Part shown: piece by piece, positions 22,201 to 54,040 of the stretch | Layout of the letters: the number at the start of each line of letters is the position of its first letter | How positions within the stretch are numbered: position 1 is the stretch's first letter | Source of the DNA: Branchiostoma floridae | Taxonomy: Eukaryota; Chordata; Leptocardii; Amphioxiformes; Branchiostomatidae | DNA: 64,000 bases | Assembly: GCF_000003815.2 (NCBI RefSeq) | Contig: NC_049994.1 | Span: forward strand, 18,228,824-18,292,823 | Reading direction: 5' to 3' | Made by a program: the position numbers and the translations under genes | The notes under the pieces: model-generated | Database searches by the model: none | Told to the model about the DNA's origin: nothing | What the model saw: the letters and a program-made list of their open reading frames with translations, nothing else

Positions 22201-25200
22201 TGAAAGATTATACTAGAGATAATAACAAAACAAAATACAATGCCACAGAAACGTGATGGTATGGCTGGCATTCACTCAACATATATATATATATATATAT
22301 ATATGTATGTGCGAATTCTATATACATTTCTGGCCTCAGTCTCCCTACCTAGACGAGACAGAACGTCCAGGAAGTCCAGGTTGGTGATCGTGTTCTCGAT
22401 ATCTGGACCGACCCAGATCAACAACTGTCGCATCATGTTAAAATCGATGATATTGTCCTCTACATCTGATATCGTCTTTAGATATGTCTTCAAGACAGAA
22501 AGGTTGGGGACTTGGTCAAGCTTCATCAAAATGTTCAAAGCCATGTCCGCGTAAATTTCGTCTGGGATACCAAGGTACTCCAACGCCCGACGGTCGGTGT
22601 TCGACATCGTGTCGGCAGCCCGACCGACGCCGACGAGTGTCGACACGACTTCGGGCTGGATCGGCGCCCATCGGCCGCGGTTACAGAACAGCAGGCCTGC
22701 GTCATCCGTCTGGTAGCCCACGTGACACTTGGCGATGCACATGCGCACATAGATGTTGTAGTGGGCGATGTTCGTACAGCGGAAGTTGCCGTGATGTAGG
22801 TCTGGGAGGGTTTCGGTTACTGAAGTGTTCCCGCAAACTGAAAAGAAGTGTTAAAAGATAAAGATTGAAGATCAATACGACCCTATTTTGCTTATTCACA
22901 TTTCAACAAATCAGTACATTCACCCATCCCAATAACAACTTGGTCAAAAGTGCGAACTGTTGATAAACAAAATGACGGCACCCACACTTACATACTGGGG
23001 CTAGCCGAGACAATAAGCTACTTCGTGAACAGTTTGAAGTGTGCATGTATAGTGTAACGCATTGTGGATAATATGTCAAAGTTGGAGACCCATGGCAACG
23101 GATTTGAAAAGTGTCATGATTTGTCACCTTTGAGATATTATCCACATGTCACATGCGCATATCGAACCTTAAATTAGCTTATTCTGTGAGACAGTGAGGG
23201 CGTGAAGATGGAAATATCCTCGTCTTGCATTTAGTCCGTTATCTGAAATGATTTTGGCCGTCATTTACAAAAACGCTGCAGCATCTGAAGTCACGTTAAT
23301 ACTTCTCGTCAAGATCGGGATGGAGAGCGGCCCTCTAGCGAATCAAAAATTATCAAATCTTGAAGTGGTATGCTGATCTTATGTCAGACAGGGAAATAAG
23401 TGACTAAGTAACTCACGCTCCTCCACAAGAGGCGGCAGGGTCGGCTGCTGCACGGTGCCGGGAGGCTGTATCTCTGACGCGTCCCGCCCTCCGGCCAGCG
23501 CCAACCGGTACCACCTCTGCATCACTGGGGAAAACTGCTGCACCCACGCGGGCACGGGTTCTGAAGGCGTATGGACTGTTGGAAGATTTGATAACGGAAT
23601 GTCGGAATGATTTGAAAGAGTGGAGGAAATGAAGAAGGAAGAGGACTAAGAAAAGAACAATGGAATTTACATACCTTGCAAAACCGTATCATATAGATAC
23701 ATGTATATACATACTTTGTGAAAGCATCAGAAACGCACACTGTCGAACCATGCAAAATAGGATATTGGAATCAATGATGTTAAAACTTGATTACTGCAGA
23801 AAATGAAGAAGGTAGAGAACGAGGATTTTTATACTTGTCAAAGGTATATCCGAAACGTATAGATCTTCTGGATATCGACTGAACAGGTTGGGCTAAGGAC
23901 CATGCAAGTTAATCTCCAGGCAGATTTACCAGTGGTATAAGATAGTATCAAGCTGACTAAAAGGAGTACAGTTGGCCAAAGGGACACTCCTAGGCCGGCG
24001 TCACTCCTTTGCCAGCTTTTGATACTATCTTATTCTACCGTAGGATCTGCTTGGAGAGTACATGCCAGTCTGGTAAGGTCAACAGGTCGAGATTCTTACT
24101 TTCCAAGAAGCAGGGTCGCTAACTGATTATTTATTAATTTTCTCCTGAAAGGTCGTAAAAAAGGCACCGTCAATTTGCCAATAAGTTCAAATACAAGGTT
24201 AAAGGACAGGAGGAAAAATAACTAACATGTCGAAACGTAGGTCTTGAATAGTACAGCGACGGCCACAGCCGTCAGGGCTGCCAGGCAGAAGAAGATGGCG
24301 GCGAGGATGACCAGCGTGTCCGGCCCTTTCCTACGCGGCGGTTTCAGGGCGGAGCCGTACCCGTACAGCGGCGGGCCGTACGGCCTCCAGACGCCGGCGG
24401 GCTTCAGATGCTTTCCGGTGAGAAGAGAGTCACAACTTGGCTGTCTTTTCAGCGTGGCCTGCAAGAAGAACTGAAGATCATCACAAACGCATTGAAAGGT
24501 TATGTTGGAAAATTGTCTAGACCAGGCGTGCGCTGTGTCTAAAGAGGAGTTCGCACATAAGTATATATTCAAGTACGTATGAGGTCGGTATGGAGGTCTT
24601 AGCCTCTTTCAGCCTCCGCAGGCCACTAGAAAAACAATGCAAATTGGACAAATATAGCCAGACAAAATGCAAGAGCATTTAGCTAGTCGCAAACCATACC
24701 CATAGGCCAGCTAACTCCGCGTGTCTTTATCTGTCCAATTTCTACTATAATATTTCCAGCGATCTGTGGAGTTTGGAGAGGCTAAGAACTTCATACATAC
24801 ATATACGCACGTGTAAATTAAAGGAGAGAGATCCGCCTCTGGGCCTAAAGGAAGAAAGTCTAAATCCCGTCTTCTGTCTCTCTCATAACCTGCACACCGC
24901 TGACAAATCCTGCAGAAGTTAAGCTGTCAAAGCCATAAAGAACCTACCACACAGATGTGAGTGGATCAAGCACAGCTTACATTGTACGGGTTACATTGAT
25001 TATTAAAAGCTAAATAAGTGTGGCTACCTTTTTCTCCCTTGAGAGGTTTTGAATGGGTTCTGAAGGTACAGGGTCGCTTGAGATGTTTGCGTTCTGGCTC
25101 TCTTTGGTGGTATCCGTCGATTCACCCGTCTGGGATTTTGGGTAAGACACAGAAAGGTGAGATCCTTTGTTTTCCACTATTTTAGAGAATAGGTAGAACC

Positions 25201-25506
25201 CAACATATTTTCTCCAATCATATCAGGACAAGAAAGTATATATCTATTGTCGTCTATTATACTCGGTGAACTGCACACCAAAGAAAAGAAAATTTGCGAA
25301 ATTGAAATCCTTACCGGAAGTTGGCCAATGCATACTGTCGGTACAGTCTTATTTCTAGGCTTTACGTGCCTTCTACCCCGAGTCCGCCCGGTTAAGTCGG
25401 TCCGAGACAGCAGGTGGTTGTAGCGGGTGGTCCAGGCTGTTTTAGTCGGGCCGTGAGTCGACCTTCCCCGAGGGAGCAGCTTGGAGTCGCCCGATGAAAA
25501 CGACAT
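15954..25506 (-). CDS. L receptor gene: type II membrane protein with multiple sushi (CCP) domains
   Basis: Coding exons by eye: 25315-25506, 25028-25129, 24227-24458, 23417-23575, 22349-22837, 22082-22143, 21562-21709, 21270-21467, 20574-20629, 20193-20358, 19497-19661, 19259-19323, 18894-19057, 18211-18370, 17702-17927, 17269-17457, 16748-16936, 16386-16574 and 15954-16204. All join in frame to about 1133 residues. Domain order: cytoplasmic tail, one transmembrane helix (no signal peptide, so type II), CCP, an unrecognised helical domain, five CCPs, EGF-like, CCP, then four CCPs. Extracellular CCP domains usually bind proteins, as in complement regulators and lectin-complement components. 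It is the inverted partner of the R gene at 28664-51358, which has the same exon lengths. It lacks the R gene's EGF array and lectin domain. Likely a cell-surface recognition molecule; the ligand is unknown. Confidence 0.75.
16386..16574 (-). CDS. L exon 18: CCP domain
   Basis: A 189-nt phase 1-1 cassette flanked by AG and GTAAGG. Encodes one CCP starting VKCPDLSSPMNGRMAC and ending NNAEC. Nearly the same as exons 16 and 17 and as R exon 49311-49499, so it multiplied by tandem exon duplication. Confidence 0.82.
16748..16936 (-). CDS. L exon 17: CCP domain
   Basis: A 189-nt phase 1-1 cassette starting VKCPDLSSPLHGTMMC, donor GTAAGG. A MITE (16943-17120) begins only 7 bases upstream of its acceptor side. 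Confidence 0.82.
16943..17120. mobile_element. MITE, CAGTAGAAGCC-ended family (copy a)
   Basis: Inverted ends TACAGTTGAAGCCAGTTAATTGCAC and its reverse around an interior containing CTTCGCATTATTGCACC. Sister copies lie at 38641-38820, 53191-53357 and 62809-62972. Non-coding. Confidence 0.8.
17269..17457 (-). CDS. L exon 16: CCP domain
   Basis: A 189-nt phase 1-1 cassette starting VKCPDLSSPVHGRRTC, donor GTGAGT. Four cysteines and the conserved Trp (ATWSG) of the sushi fold are present. Confidence 0.82.
17702..17927 (-). CDS. L exon 15: CCP domain completing exon 14
   Basis: 226 nt, the same length as R exon 38846-39071. Encodes PDNGFFSCSIPTSSA through CVLHCNHGYDRLI to NWTIPFDP and CLG. The first Cys of the fold comes from the end of exon 14. 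Donor GTAAAT. Confidence 0.82.
17928..18210 (-). other. L intron 14 with short simple repeats
   Basis: Holds ACAC/GCGC and TATA runs (18045-18110) and a CTG/TTG run (18110-18155). No gene. Confidence 0.6.
18211..18370 (-). CDS. L exon 14: EGF-like domain
   Basis: 160 nt, equal to R exon 38204-38363. Six cysteines in EGF order (DYCQLGLHDCHPEHGVC...FSCRCRVGTVGDGRHC), then a Cys that starts the next CCP. Lacks the D-x-D/N-E calcium motif. Donor GTCAGT in both arms. Confidence 0.82.
18371..18893 (-). other. L intron 13, nothing recognised
   Basis: No gene or clear repeat. Begins with donor GTTAAA, weaker than the R counterpart GTAAAG. Confidence 0.5.
18894..19057 (-). CDS. L exon 13: second part of a CCP
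   Basis: 164 nt, equal to R exon 37550-37713. Continues the CCP begun in exon 12: NGCLTCGGTRYQNSC...LTCEPGYKVADE...CTASGQWDNKP. Confidence 0.8.
19259..19323 (-). CDS. L exon 12: first part of a CCP
   Basis: 65 nt, equal to R exon 37111-37175. Encodes LFCQKKNCGNLS and ends in phase 0 within the CCP, donor GTAAGC. Confidence 0.78.
19497..19661 (-). CDS. L exon 11: CCP domain
   Basis: 165 nt, equal to R exon 36691-36855. VSCGSPPEFQNTALQC...CGVTCVDGYEG...CHSTGNWSLQ; a single-exon CCP. Confidence 0.82.
19883..20178. mobile_element. MITE with ~60-bp inverted ends, in L intron 10
   Basis: The left end CCATCCTCCTACGCAGGGAC and the reversed right end CCATCCTCCTATGCAGGGAC match over about 60 bases. 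Absent from the matching R intron, so it inserted after the arms separated. No coding. Confidence 0.8.
20193..20358 (-). CDS. L exon 10: second part of a CCP
   Basis: 166 nt against 160 nt in R (36329-36488), the only clear internal exon length difference from the TM exon to CCP7: two extra codons near ADIARASWSG. HGDVICTGTTYGETC...LTCHDGYERLS...EPEC. Donor GTAACA. Confidence 0.8.
20574..20629 (-). CDS. L exon 9: first part of a CCP
   Basis: 56 nt, equal to R exon 35902-35957. LTCIIADCGDIS, phase 0 donor GTGAGT. Confidence 0.75.
20804..21203. mobile_element. MITE with ~65-bp inverted ends, in L intron 8
   Basis: The left end ACACCTTTCTCACGCGGCGG and the reversed right end are the same for about 65 bases through CCAATGAGGCAAACA. 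About 400 bp, no coding frame. The R counterpart intron is only 182 nt and lacks it. Confidence 0.82.
21270..21467 (-). CDS. L exon 8: CCP domain
   Basis: 198 nt, equal to R exon 35522-35719, with about 16 base differences by eye. VTCRPPEDPPHGSYLCQGH...CDVICDVGYLPE...LGCSWTGNW and an acidic tail. Donor GTGTGG in both arms. Confidence 0.82.
21562..21709 (-). CDS. L exon 7: second part of a CCP
   Basis: 148 nt, equal to R exon 35157-35304. AHGRVNSSTTTYMSEARVVC...LTCTASGQWDKPALC. The acceptor used (GAAG) keeps phase 0 with exon 6; the nearby TTTAG would break the frame. Confidence 0.75.
22082..22143 (-). CDS. L exon 6: first part of a CCP
   Basis: 62 nt, equal to R exon 34809-34870. Encodes PVCRIVVCGEDFE after the helical domain. 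Confidence 0.75.
22277..22306. repeat. (AT)n microsatellite
   Basis: About 14 TA repeats in L intron 5, beside the donor of exon 5. Confidence 0.9.
22349..22837 (-). CDS. L exon 5: CCP plus unrecognised helical domain
   Basis: 489 nt, equal to R exon 33968-34456. Starts with a CCP (CGNTSVTETLPDLHHGNFRC...CIAKCHVGYQTDD...LFCNRGRWAP). About 105 residues without cysteine follow (from QPEVVSTLVGVGRAAD to DFLDVLSRLG), rich in Leu/Ile/Met and Asp/Asn and predicted helical by eye. I do not recognise this domain. Donor GTAGGG. Confidence 0.82.
22838..23416 (-). other. L intron 4, nothing recognised
   Basis: No gene. 23040-23140 contains a short inverted match (GCATTGTGGATAATATGTCAAAG / CTTTGAGATATTATCCACATG) that may be a degenerate foldback element. 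Confidence 0.4.
23417..23575 (-). CDS. L exon 4: juxtamembrane extracellular segment
   Basis: 159 nt, equal to R exon 33353-33511. Encodes PVPAWVQQFSPVMQRWYRL, then a Pro/Gln-rich stretch; no known domain. Donor GTGAGT. Confidence 0.78.
23576..24226 (-). other. L intron 3 with a foldback element
   Basis: 23938-24033 is a hairpin-like MITE whose ends read TAAGATAGTATCAA and its reverse. Fragments of a similar unit (ATATCAAA(A/G)GCTGG..AAAGGGGCGTAGCCGGC) occur near 60255 and 60710. Nothing else is seen. Confidence 0.6.
24227..24458 (-). CDS. L exon 3: cytoplasmic segment and transmembrane helix
   Basis: 232 nt, equal to R exon 32579-32810. Encodes a conserved proline/tyrosine-rich part (WRPYGPPLYGYGSALKP), basic residues (PPRRKG), then a hydrophobic helix (TLVILAAIFFCLAALTAV AVAVLF). 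The basic side is N-terminal, consistent with a type II orientation. Donor GTTAGT. Confidence 0.85.
24459..25027 (-). other. L intron 2
   Basis: 24930-24990 (AAGAACCTACCACACAGATGTGAGTGGATCAAGC) is the inverted match of 31580-31625 in the R arm. No gene. Confidence 0.5.
25028..25129 (-). CDS. L exon 2: cytoplasmic spacer
   Basis: 34 codons rich in Ser/Thr/Glu, ending LSREKK|GTAGCC. The R counterpart (ending SRDKK|GTAACT at 31405) has grown into a repeat of roughly 270 codons. Confidence 0.72.
25315..25506 (-). CDS. L exon 1: N-terminal cytoplasmic tail
   Basis: The ATG at 25506 matches the R ATG at 28664, and each is preceded by four bases ((A/G)GAG) and a splice acceptor. 64 codons, basic, with RGRSTHGPTKT and RYNHLLSRTDL conserved between arms. 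YNHLL fits a Yxx-hydrophobic or dileucine sorting motif. Donor GTAAGG. Confidence 0.75.
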
Positions 25507-26457
25507 CTCTCTAAAATATGACACGATGACGGGAATGTGAATGAAAAATTTTACCGTGCGATCTGTGCACTTTTAATAGAAGACTTTGAGGGTAAAAATG
25601 AACATTCAAAGGCAAACGACTGCCACGTACAGTTTTGCACCTCCACCCAATCAACTTGTTCAAGTGCCTCTCGCAAATCTGTATAAAGCTCTTGTATCTT
25701 TCGGCAGAGAATTGGAACCACAGCGTTCGGATGGGGAGTGAAAGGTTTATTCGTTACGTGTGTAGATCCAGGACTAATCAAACAAACACTCGAAGGCCCA
25801 AAGTAAGCACAGTAGCTGCTCTAAAGTATTGTGTTTTTTAGTCCATTGTACTTGCGAATTTCTTTCAAGAATTCTGCAAAAATGTTTGTTCCCTTTATCG
25901 ATTGTTCTGTTGATAGCACATCATCTCGACCTTGGCTCACAAGCTAATTTCAAGCTCAAAATGATCAGTAAAACATGACATCTCGGGAAAATATTCAGCG
26001 ATGTTTAAATTGTCAGGCTGTTAAACCGTATTGTCTGATACGGAAACTACTTTATTGAAGTATTTCATTCATGTATTTTCGCCACTTTGATGTGGATTTT
26101 GTGGAGTTTGTTGTTCGGGACCATGAAGTGGAGCAAACGATTGTCGTTCTACATTTGCTGGAAGAGAGTAGCTCTCTCTCTCTCTCTCTCTGCTGTCTCC
26201 AGTCTGACTTGAAGGGTGGTTGTCGCAATACTGTGGGTTGTTGTGATTGATTTTAGAAAATAATGCTAGTCTTTTAGGGAAAATTTAGGGAAGAATTAAG
26301 CACCCTTGACTTACTTGGCTTATGTTGGGTGCCACTCTTCCTAACAAGCACCATAACAAATAAATGTGGGCTTGACATTTATAGTAAGTCTTAAGTGGAG
26401 TAGGACTTGTCTAGTGGTAATGAGGAACCCTGATACGCAGAAGTAGGAAACACTCAC

Positions 26458-26530
26458 CTGCACTGCACACCTGTCCCCACCTGTAAATGCCGTCTGTAGG
26501 TGTTTCTGTGACCTTATATGGTGCACGAAA
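26458..26530 (-). promoter_or_regulatory. Candidate non-coding first exon of the L gene
   Basis: Minus strand reads ...GTGTGCAGTGCAG|GTGAGTGT. The R arm has the same block with GTGCAGCACAG|GTGAGTGT ending at 28394. Conservation of the donor in both arms suggests a 5' UTR exon that splices to the acceptor at about 25510. Confidence 0.45.
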
Positions 26531-28329
26531 CGACCTAAACACAGTAAAGTTATGTTCTAACTAGTTACAGTTTAACAAATTGGAGGAAACTTTGCTGCGC
26601 GTCGATTTGATCAGGAAATGAATTAAAGTCTAAAAGTTGGACGGAGTAGGTTATTCCCCGGCTAATTCCACCTACCAGCCACAGTCTAAATGTAGCACAT
26701 GATGTTATGTGTCTCGGGTCGACAATGTTTTCAGACGCAGTTGTTCTTTGTTTGGTGGATATCACTTTGCTACCCATTGCTTTTCAAGGCGCTAACTTGA
26801 TCAGGTATGCCATTGTAAGCGCCCGGCGTCAGGTATAAGAGAAAACAAACGGCTAACAATGAAGGGCGAACATGAGTGGATGGTTCCGCATGGAAGCCTG
26901 TTGAGTTTGTAACCGGTGTCAGCCTTTATTTCTACCCTTTTAGGTAAATGATTCAGAGAGTAATAATATAATGCAAAAAATATAAAGTAAATGAAGGGCA
27001 ATAACAATTTATATTACTGACGTGATGCTAACTTTTACTGTAAGTTCTAAGTAAACTTGTCTTGTGCCAAGTGAAATTCGCTTATCAACATCATTTGACC
27101 CACACTTCTTCAACCTTGACCCCATGATACGACGTAAGGACAAAGCTACCGGAGTCCAAATTGATGTCAAGGCAAAAAAAAAATCATAGGAAGGAGTTAA
27201 GAACGGCTAACTTCAATCACAAACTCAACCTTTTGTTGCCTTTTGTTTTTCTTTACACCTACAATTGCACAGCCGACGATGCTTGCAATAGGTCCGTAAC
27301 GTTATAGAACTTACAGTAAAATGAACGTCAAGCCGACATTATTTATCATTATGATGATGACTTTTTTAAGCTTTATATGAAAAGTAACAAAATTTACATA
27401 CACTGTGGCATTTACCAGTCTCATGACTGCATTTTAACAACAGAATATGACAGTGTTTTGCGCTTTGCATTATGATTATGACGCTTTATTTCAAAATCAG
27501 CATTGCTGACTTGGATGTTCTCTGCACTGCTTAGTTGCAGTTTCAATAAGATTAAAAATATACGCACCTTCTTGAGGTGCTTCATTCTGGATTATTCACC
27601 TAAAGCCATGGGCACAACCCGCCGTACGTGCAACTTGTCCGTACGCTTTTTTTTGGGGGGGGGGGGGAGGCCACGTCCGCTACGTATTTCTGAAAACGTT
27701 CTGTACAGGACAGGCGCGTCGCCCGTATTGGCAAGTACGGGGGCAAACCCGCAGCCCAATGGCACACATAGTTTTGCCTGCACGTAAAGTTCTACGACGT
27801 GCCTGCGTGCTCCAAAATCCGTCGGATTCTTTACGAGTTCGTACGGAGGCGGTACTTAACACTTACGGATCCAAAAAGATTGCCCACGTTTTGTCACGTA
27901 GACAGCACGTATTTGCACGTACGGCGGGTTGTGCCCTTAGCTTAAGGACCACCACAAACTCAATAGACTTCAATGCGGAACCAGCCGCTCATGTTACCCC
28001 CGTGTTTGCCTTCTATTTTTCTGACGCCTGGCGCTAACAATGGCAAACCCGATCATATTTCAGCCTTGAAAAGCGCCGGGTATCAGGTGATATCCATCAA
28101 ACAAAGAACAGCGGGGTCTGAAAACAATGTCAACACGAGAGGCATGAAAAACATGTGCGCTATATCTGGAGCATGACTGGTGGGTGGGTTTAACGGGGAA
28201 TAACCTACTCCGTCCAACTGTTACTTTGTTATTTCCTGATTTAAACGACGTTCAACAAAGTTTTCTCCCAATTATTAAAGTGGAGCTCGTTAGAACATAA
28301 CTTTACTGTGTTTCTGCCACTTTGGTGCA
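26531..28329. promoter_or_regulatory. Divergent intergenic region between the L and R receptor genes
   Basis: 26560-26830 and 28020-28290 are inverted copies of each other, for example GGAGTAGGTTATTCCCCG and CGGGGAATAACCTACTCC. The unpaired centre, about 26840-28015, holds a MITE. Both genes' inferred first exons lie at its edges, so it may act as a shared promoter region. No core promoter element is certain. Confidence 0.5.
27610..27936. mobile_element. MITE with 24-bp perfect inverted ends at the centre of the inverted duplication
   Basis: The left end GGGCACAACCCGCCGTACGT (24 bp in all) is perfectly repeated inverted at 27913-27936. The interior is rich in TACGTG/CACGTA words and a poly-G run (27655-27667). 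No coding. Confidence 0.85.
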
Positions 28330-28394
28330 CCTTATAAGCTCAAAGCAACACCTACAGACAGGTATTTACAGGTGAGGGCAGGTGTGCAGCACAG
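28330..28394 (+). promoter_or_regulatory. Candidate non-coding first exon of the R gene
   Basis: Inverted match of 26458-26530, ending CAG|GTGAGTGT at 28394. Would splice to the acceptor TTGTACTTCAG at 28659. Confidence 0.45.
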
Positions 28395-28663
28395 GTGAGT
28401 GTCTCTTTTCTAAAGCCCTTCTCACACTTCTGCGTATCAGGGTTCCTCATTACCACAAGAAGAGGTCTGCCCGGATGAACAAAAAATGTGACAGAATACG
28501 TTATCAATATCCAAGAAAAGGTAACGAGTGTGAAGTACTAGTACGCAACTAATGATTCAGAACCAAGAAATTGTCATCTCACCGATGGCATTTAACAAGA
28601 CTTTCCTCACTCCACCCGGGTGTAAAACTGGGTACCTGACTTCGGTTATTGTACTTCAGGGAG

Positions 28664-51358
<22,695 letters not shown>

Positions 51359-51625
51359 AGCACCGTGCGTTTTTCTGAAGATAGTTGCTTCATTTTTCGA
51401 TAAAAGTTAGACACCAAGGTAATAGGGTACGCCAAAAAGCAGTTAGCAAATAGGAGCTAATTGACTCGCTTGTCTTACCGTTGTTTCCTATTGGATTGAC
51501 TGACAGCGTCCAAAAAGGCAATGGGTGTAGGCAAATAGTGTTACTCTTGGACATTACAACGACTTGCATGACTGTGCGCTATCCTATTAATTATGAAAGG
51601 AACATGTAAAGTGGTATTTCGTGTA

Positions 51626-51790
51626 CTGACACCTCTCTGAAGTTCATTTGTCAATTCGCAACATGAAGCACCGTGCATTTTTGACTTTCAGTTTTTGATC
51701 AAGTTGTATTTCATTTTAGTTTTGATGAGCAATTGCAGTGAGTTTTGTGATAATGAATAGATGATAAAATAAACTATCCAAATGATGAAC
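51626..51790. repeat. Tandem copy of the lectin-exon end and 3' flank
   Basis: GAAGTTCATTTGTCAATTCGCAA...GAAGCACCGTGC repeats 51330-51370. A further copy starts at about 52290. AATAAA at about 51767 could serve as a poly(A) signal. Confidence 0.75.
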
Positions 51791-51791
51791 T

Positions 51792-52189
51792 TACAAAGTC
51801 AGACATGAAGAAAGTCGATGTATTCCACAATAGTTGTCTGCGTAGCATCTACTGGCCAAATAAGATCAGTAATGAAGAACTGTATAGAAAAACGAACACA
51901 AGACAGTTGTCTACTGAAATTGCCATCAGAAGACTGAAATGGTTGGGCCATGTTCTGCGGATGTCGGATGACCGTATCCCCAAAGTTGCTCTACATTGGG
52001 CCCCTGAGGGGAAGAGAAAACGGGGACGTCCTAAAACCACATAGAGACGTACTGTGGCTAAAGATCTAGCGGCCATTGGGATCCCCTGGGATGCTGCTCA
52101 GCCCCTAGCACAGAACAGACCCCAGTGGAGGAAACTTATCACAGCCTTATGTCCCACATGGGATGATGAGGATACGTAAGTAAGTAAGT
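51792..52189 (+). mobile_element. 5'-truncated non-LTR retrotransposon (LINE) with target-site duplication
   Basis: Encodes an ORF2 C-terminus (RRLKWLGHVLRM, GKRKRGRPKTT), one nonsense codon (TAG at 52042 where Trp is expected), then DLAAIGIPWDAAQ and a natural stop at 52179, ending in GTAA repeats. The 11-bp duplication AATGATGAACT flanks it at 51781-51791 and 52190-52200. No RT domain remains. Confidence 0.9.
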
Positions 52190-52200
52190 AATGATGAACT

Positions 52201-53190
52201 GGTTTTAACTCAAGTAATGAAATGACTTCATTAGTCTTAATTGCTACTCTCAATAACATTATGGTGAAACATTGTATTCCACCTTTCCAAAATCCATTTG
52301 TCAAGTCGCAAGTTGAGACAGCGAAAGTTTTGATGAAGATAGATGCTTCATTGCATAGGGAACCTAACGATAATTGACTTCAACTTGTATCAGATCTAGA
52401 GTTTTCAGTTCTTGTTATTGTTGTATTCCATTTTAAATATGATGAGAAATTGCGGTGGCTTTTATGATAATAAATTGACTACTACATAATAAAAAGAACC
52501 ATCAGAATGAACTGGTTTTAAATCAAGCAGTCAATGGACTTTATTATGCTTAAATCCTGCTATCTACGTACATGTATATATTATCGTGGAACCTTGCATT
52601 GCCGTATCACTATTTGACACGTAGTACCTAAGTAGTTGGTTTAATGTTACAGGCTTCCGTTACACTAAAGCGCTTGAATTTCAAATATTACTAATGACTT
52701 CGTACAAAGATCCAAATTACTTATTACATAGAGCTTTTAAAATATAAAAAACAACACCAAAACGTATTATAAATAATATATGTACAAAATTGTAGTAATT
52801 ACTACCCCAGTCTCAAGTCACATTAAAACTGCCCCATCCTCACCAACCATTCTCCTTAGTTCATCAAGTACATGTTGTATATCTATTTGACTATATGAGT
52901 GATTATCCAATACACCTTAACCATGTCCGTTTCACATTGGTACATTTAATCTTCGCGTCCTTAAATTCTGATAAAAGATTGTCCTGGCTCTTTTCCCCTC
53001 ATCAATTTGTACAAGGACGACTATAAGTAACCATAATCTTTTCACTGATATGACATTGGATGCTGTCTACAATATATGTACAAATAGCTCCAAAACCATA
53101 TCCAGTTGCTTGAGTAACTACTTTTTGGTGTACAAATACATTATCATGCAGAAGTAGAGACTTCCACTATTACATTGCCGGGATGGCTAA
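52201..53190. other. Second copy of the 3' flank, then intergenic
   Basis: 52285-52560 repeats 51640-51790 joined to 52201-52260. The rest has no gene; 53095-53130 is a dispersed-repeat fragment. Confidence 0.6.
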
Positions 53191-53357
53191 TACAGTAGAA
53201 GCCAATTAATTGCACAATGGATTACCGAAAACTTCTGCCAATTGCACGGGATTGAAAAATCCCAAAACGGTGCGATAACTTCGCACTATTGCACCATTCG
53301 GATAATTGCATGGAATACACAGGAATATGGTTGGTGCAATTAAATGGCATCTACTGT
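53191..53357. mobile_element. MITE, CAGTAGAAGCC-ended family (copy c)
   Basis: TACAGTAGAAGCCAATTAATTG to AATTAAATGGCATCTACTGTA. Confidence 0.82.
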
Positions 53358-53379
53358 ATTCAAAAACGTATCAGAATCA

Positions 53380-53753
53380 TTAAAGGCAACCTAAGCAATA
53401 TCAGATTGTTTAAAGTGGAAATATTCTGAATAAGGCAGTCTGTATAATATTGACATCTAATGCACTATGTTAGCACATTTACATCATTATTTCATAAATT
53501 GAGCCGTTAAAAACAGCGCGGAATGAGTTGCACACGGCTTCCAATTCCAGATCAATTCCTTATTGGGGGGGGGGGGGGTACAATAATAAGGAATGTCCTC
53601 GTGCAACTTGTCTCTGGGCTGTTTTCAACCGCTCAAAGTATCACATTATGATGTAAATGTGAGAATACAGTGCAGTAGATGTCAATATCATGTAGATTGC
53701 CTTATTCAGAATATTTCCACTTTGACGCTGTAATATTGCTTAGGTTGCCTTTA
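53380..53753. mobile_element. Foldback MITE with long inverted arms
   Basis: TAAAGGCAACCTAAGCAATAT and ATATTGCTTAGGTTGCCTTTA are the ends. Inverted similarity continues through most of both halves. The centre has a poly-G run at 53566-53579. Confidence 0.85.
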
Positions 53754-53754
53754 A

Positions 53755-54040
53755 TACTAGAGCGTTCATTTGAACCACAGCCCTACGTTCACAAGTCTTT
53801 GTGGAACGAACTATCTGCTGTTCAGAGACAACAAACAACACAAGCAGCTTTAAAAAACGGACCGATACGGTAATACTGTTGGCAGGACTTTCACTTTAAT
53901 CTTTTGCTAAGTTATGTGACTGTGTAGTTCACAAGTATTGTATGGTGTCTGTTTCTATATGTGTCCAGGGAGTCCTGAACAACAGGCTGAAGCCTGAGCG
54001 ATGTTACTCTGGAAAAACGAAATAAATGAAATAAATTGAA
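53755..54040 (+). pseudogene. LINE 3'-end remnant
   Basis: The open piece SFEPQPYVHKSLWNELSAVQ resembles the LWN(S/E)LP region after the reverse transcriptase of CR1/L2-type LINEs. It is followed by an AAATAAATGAAATAAAT tail. Heavily truncated. Confidence 0.45.
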
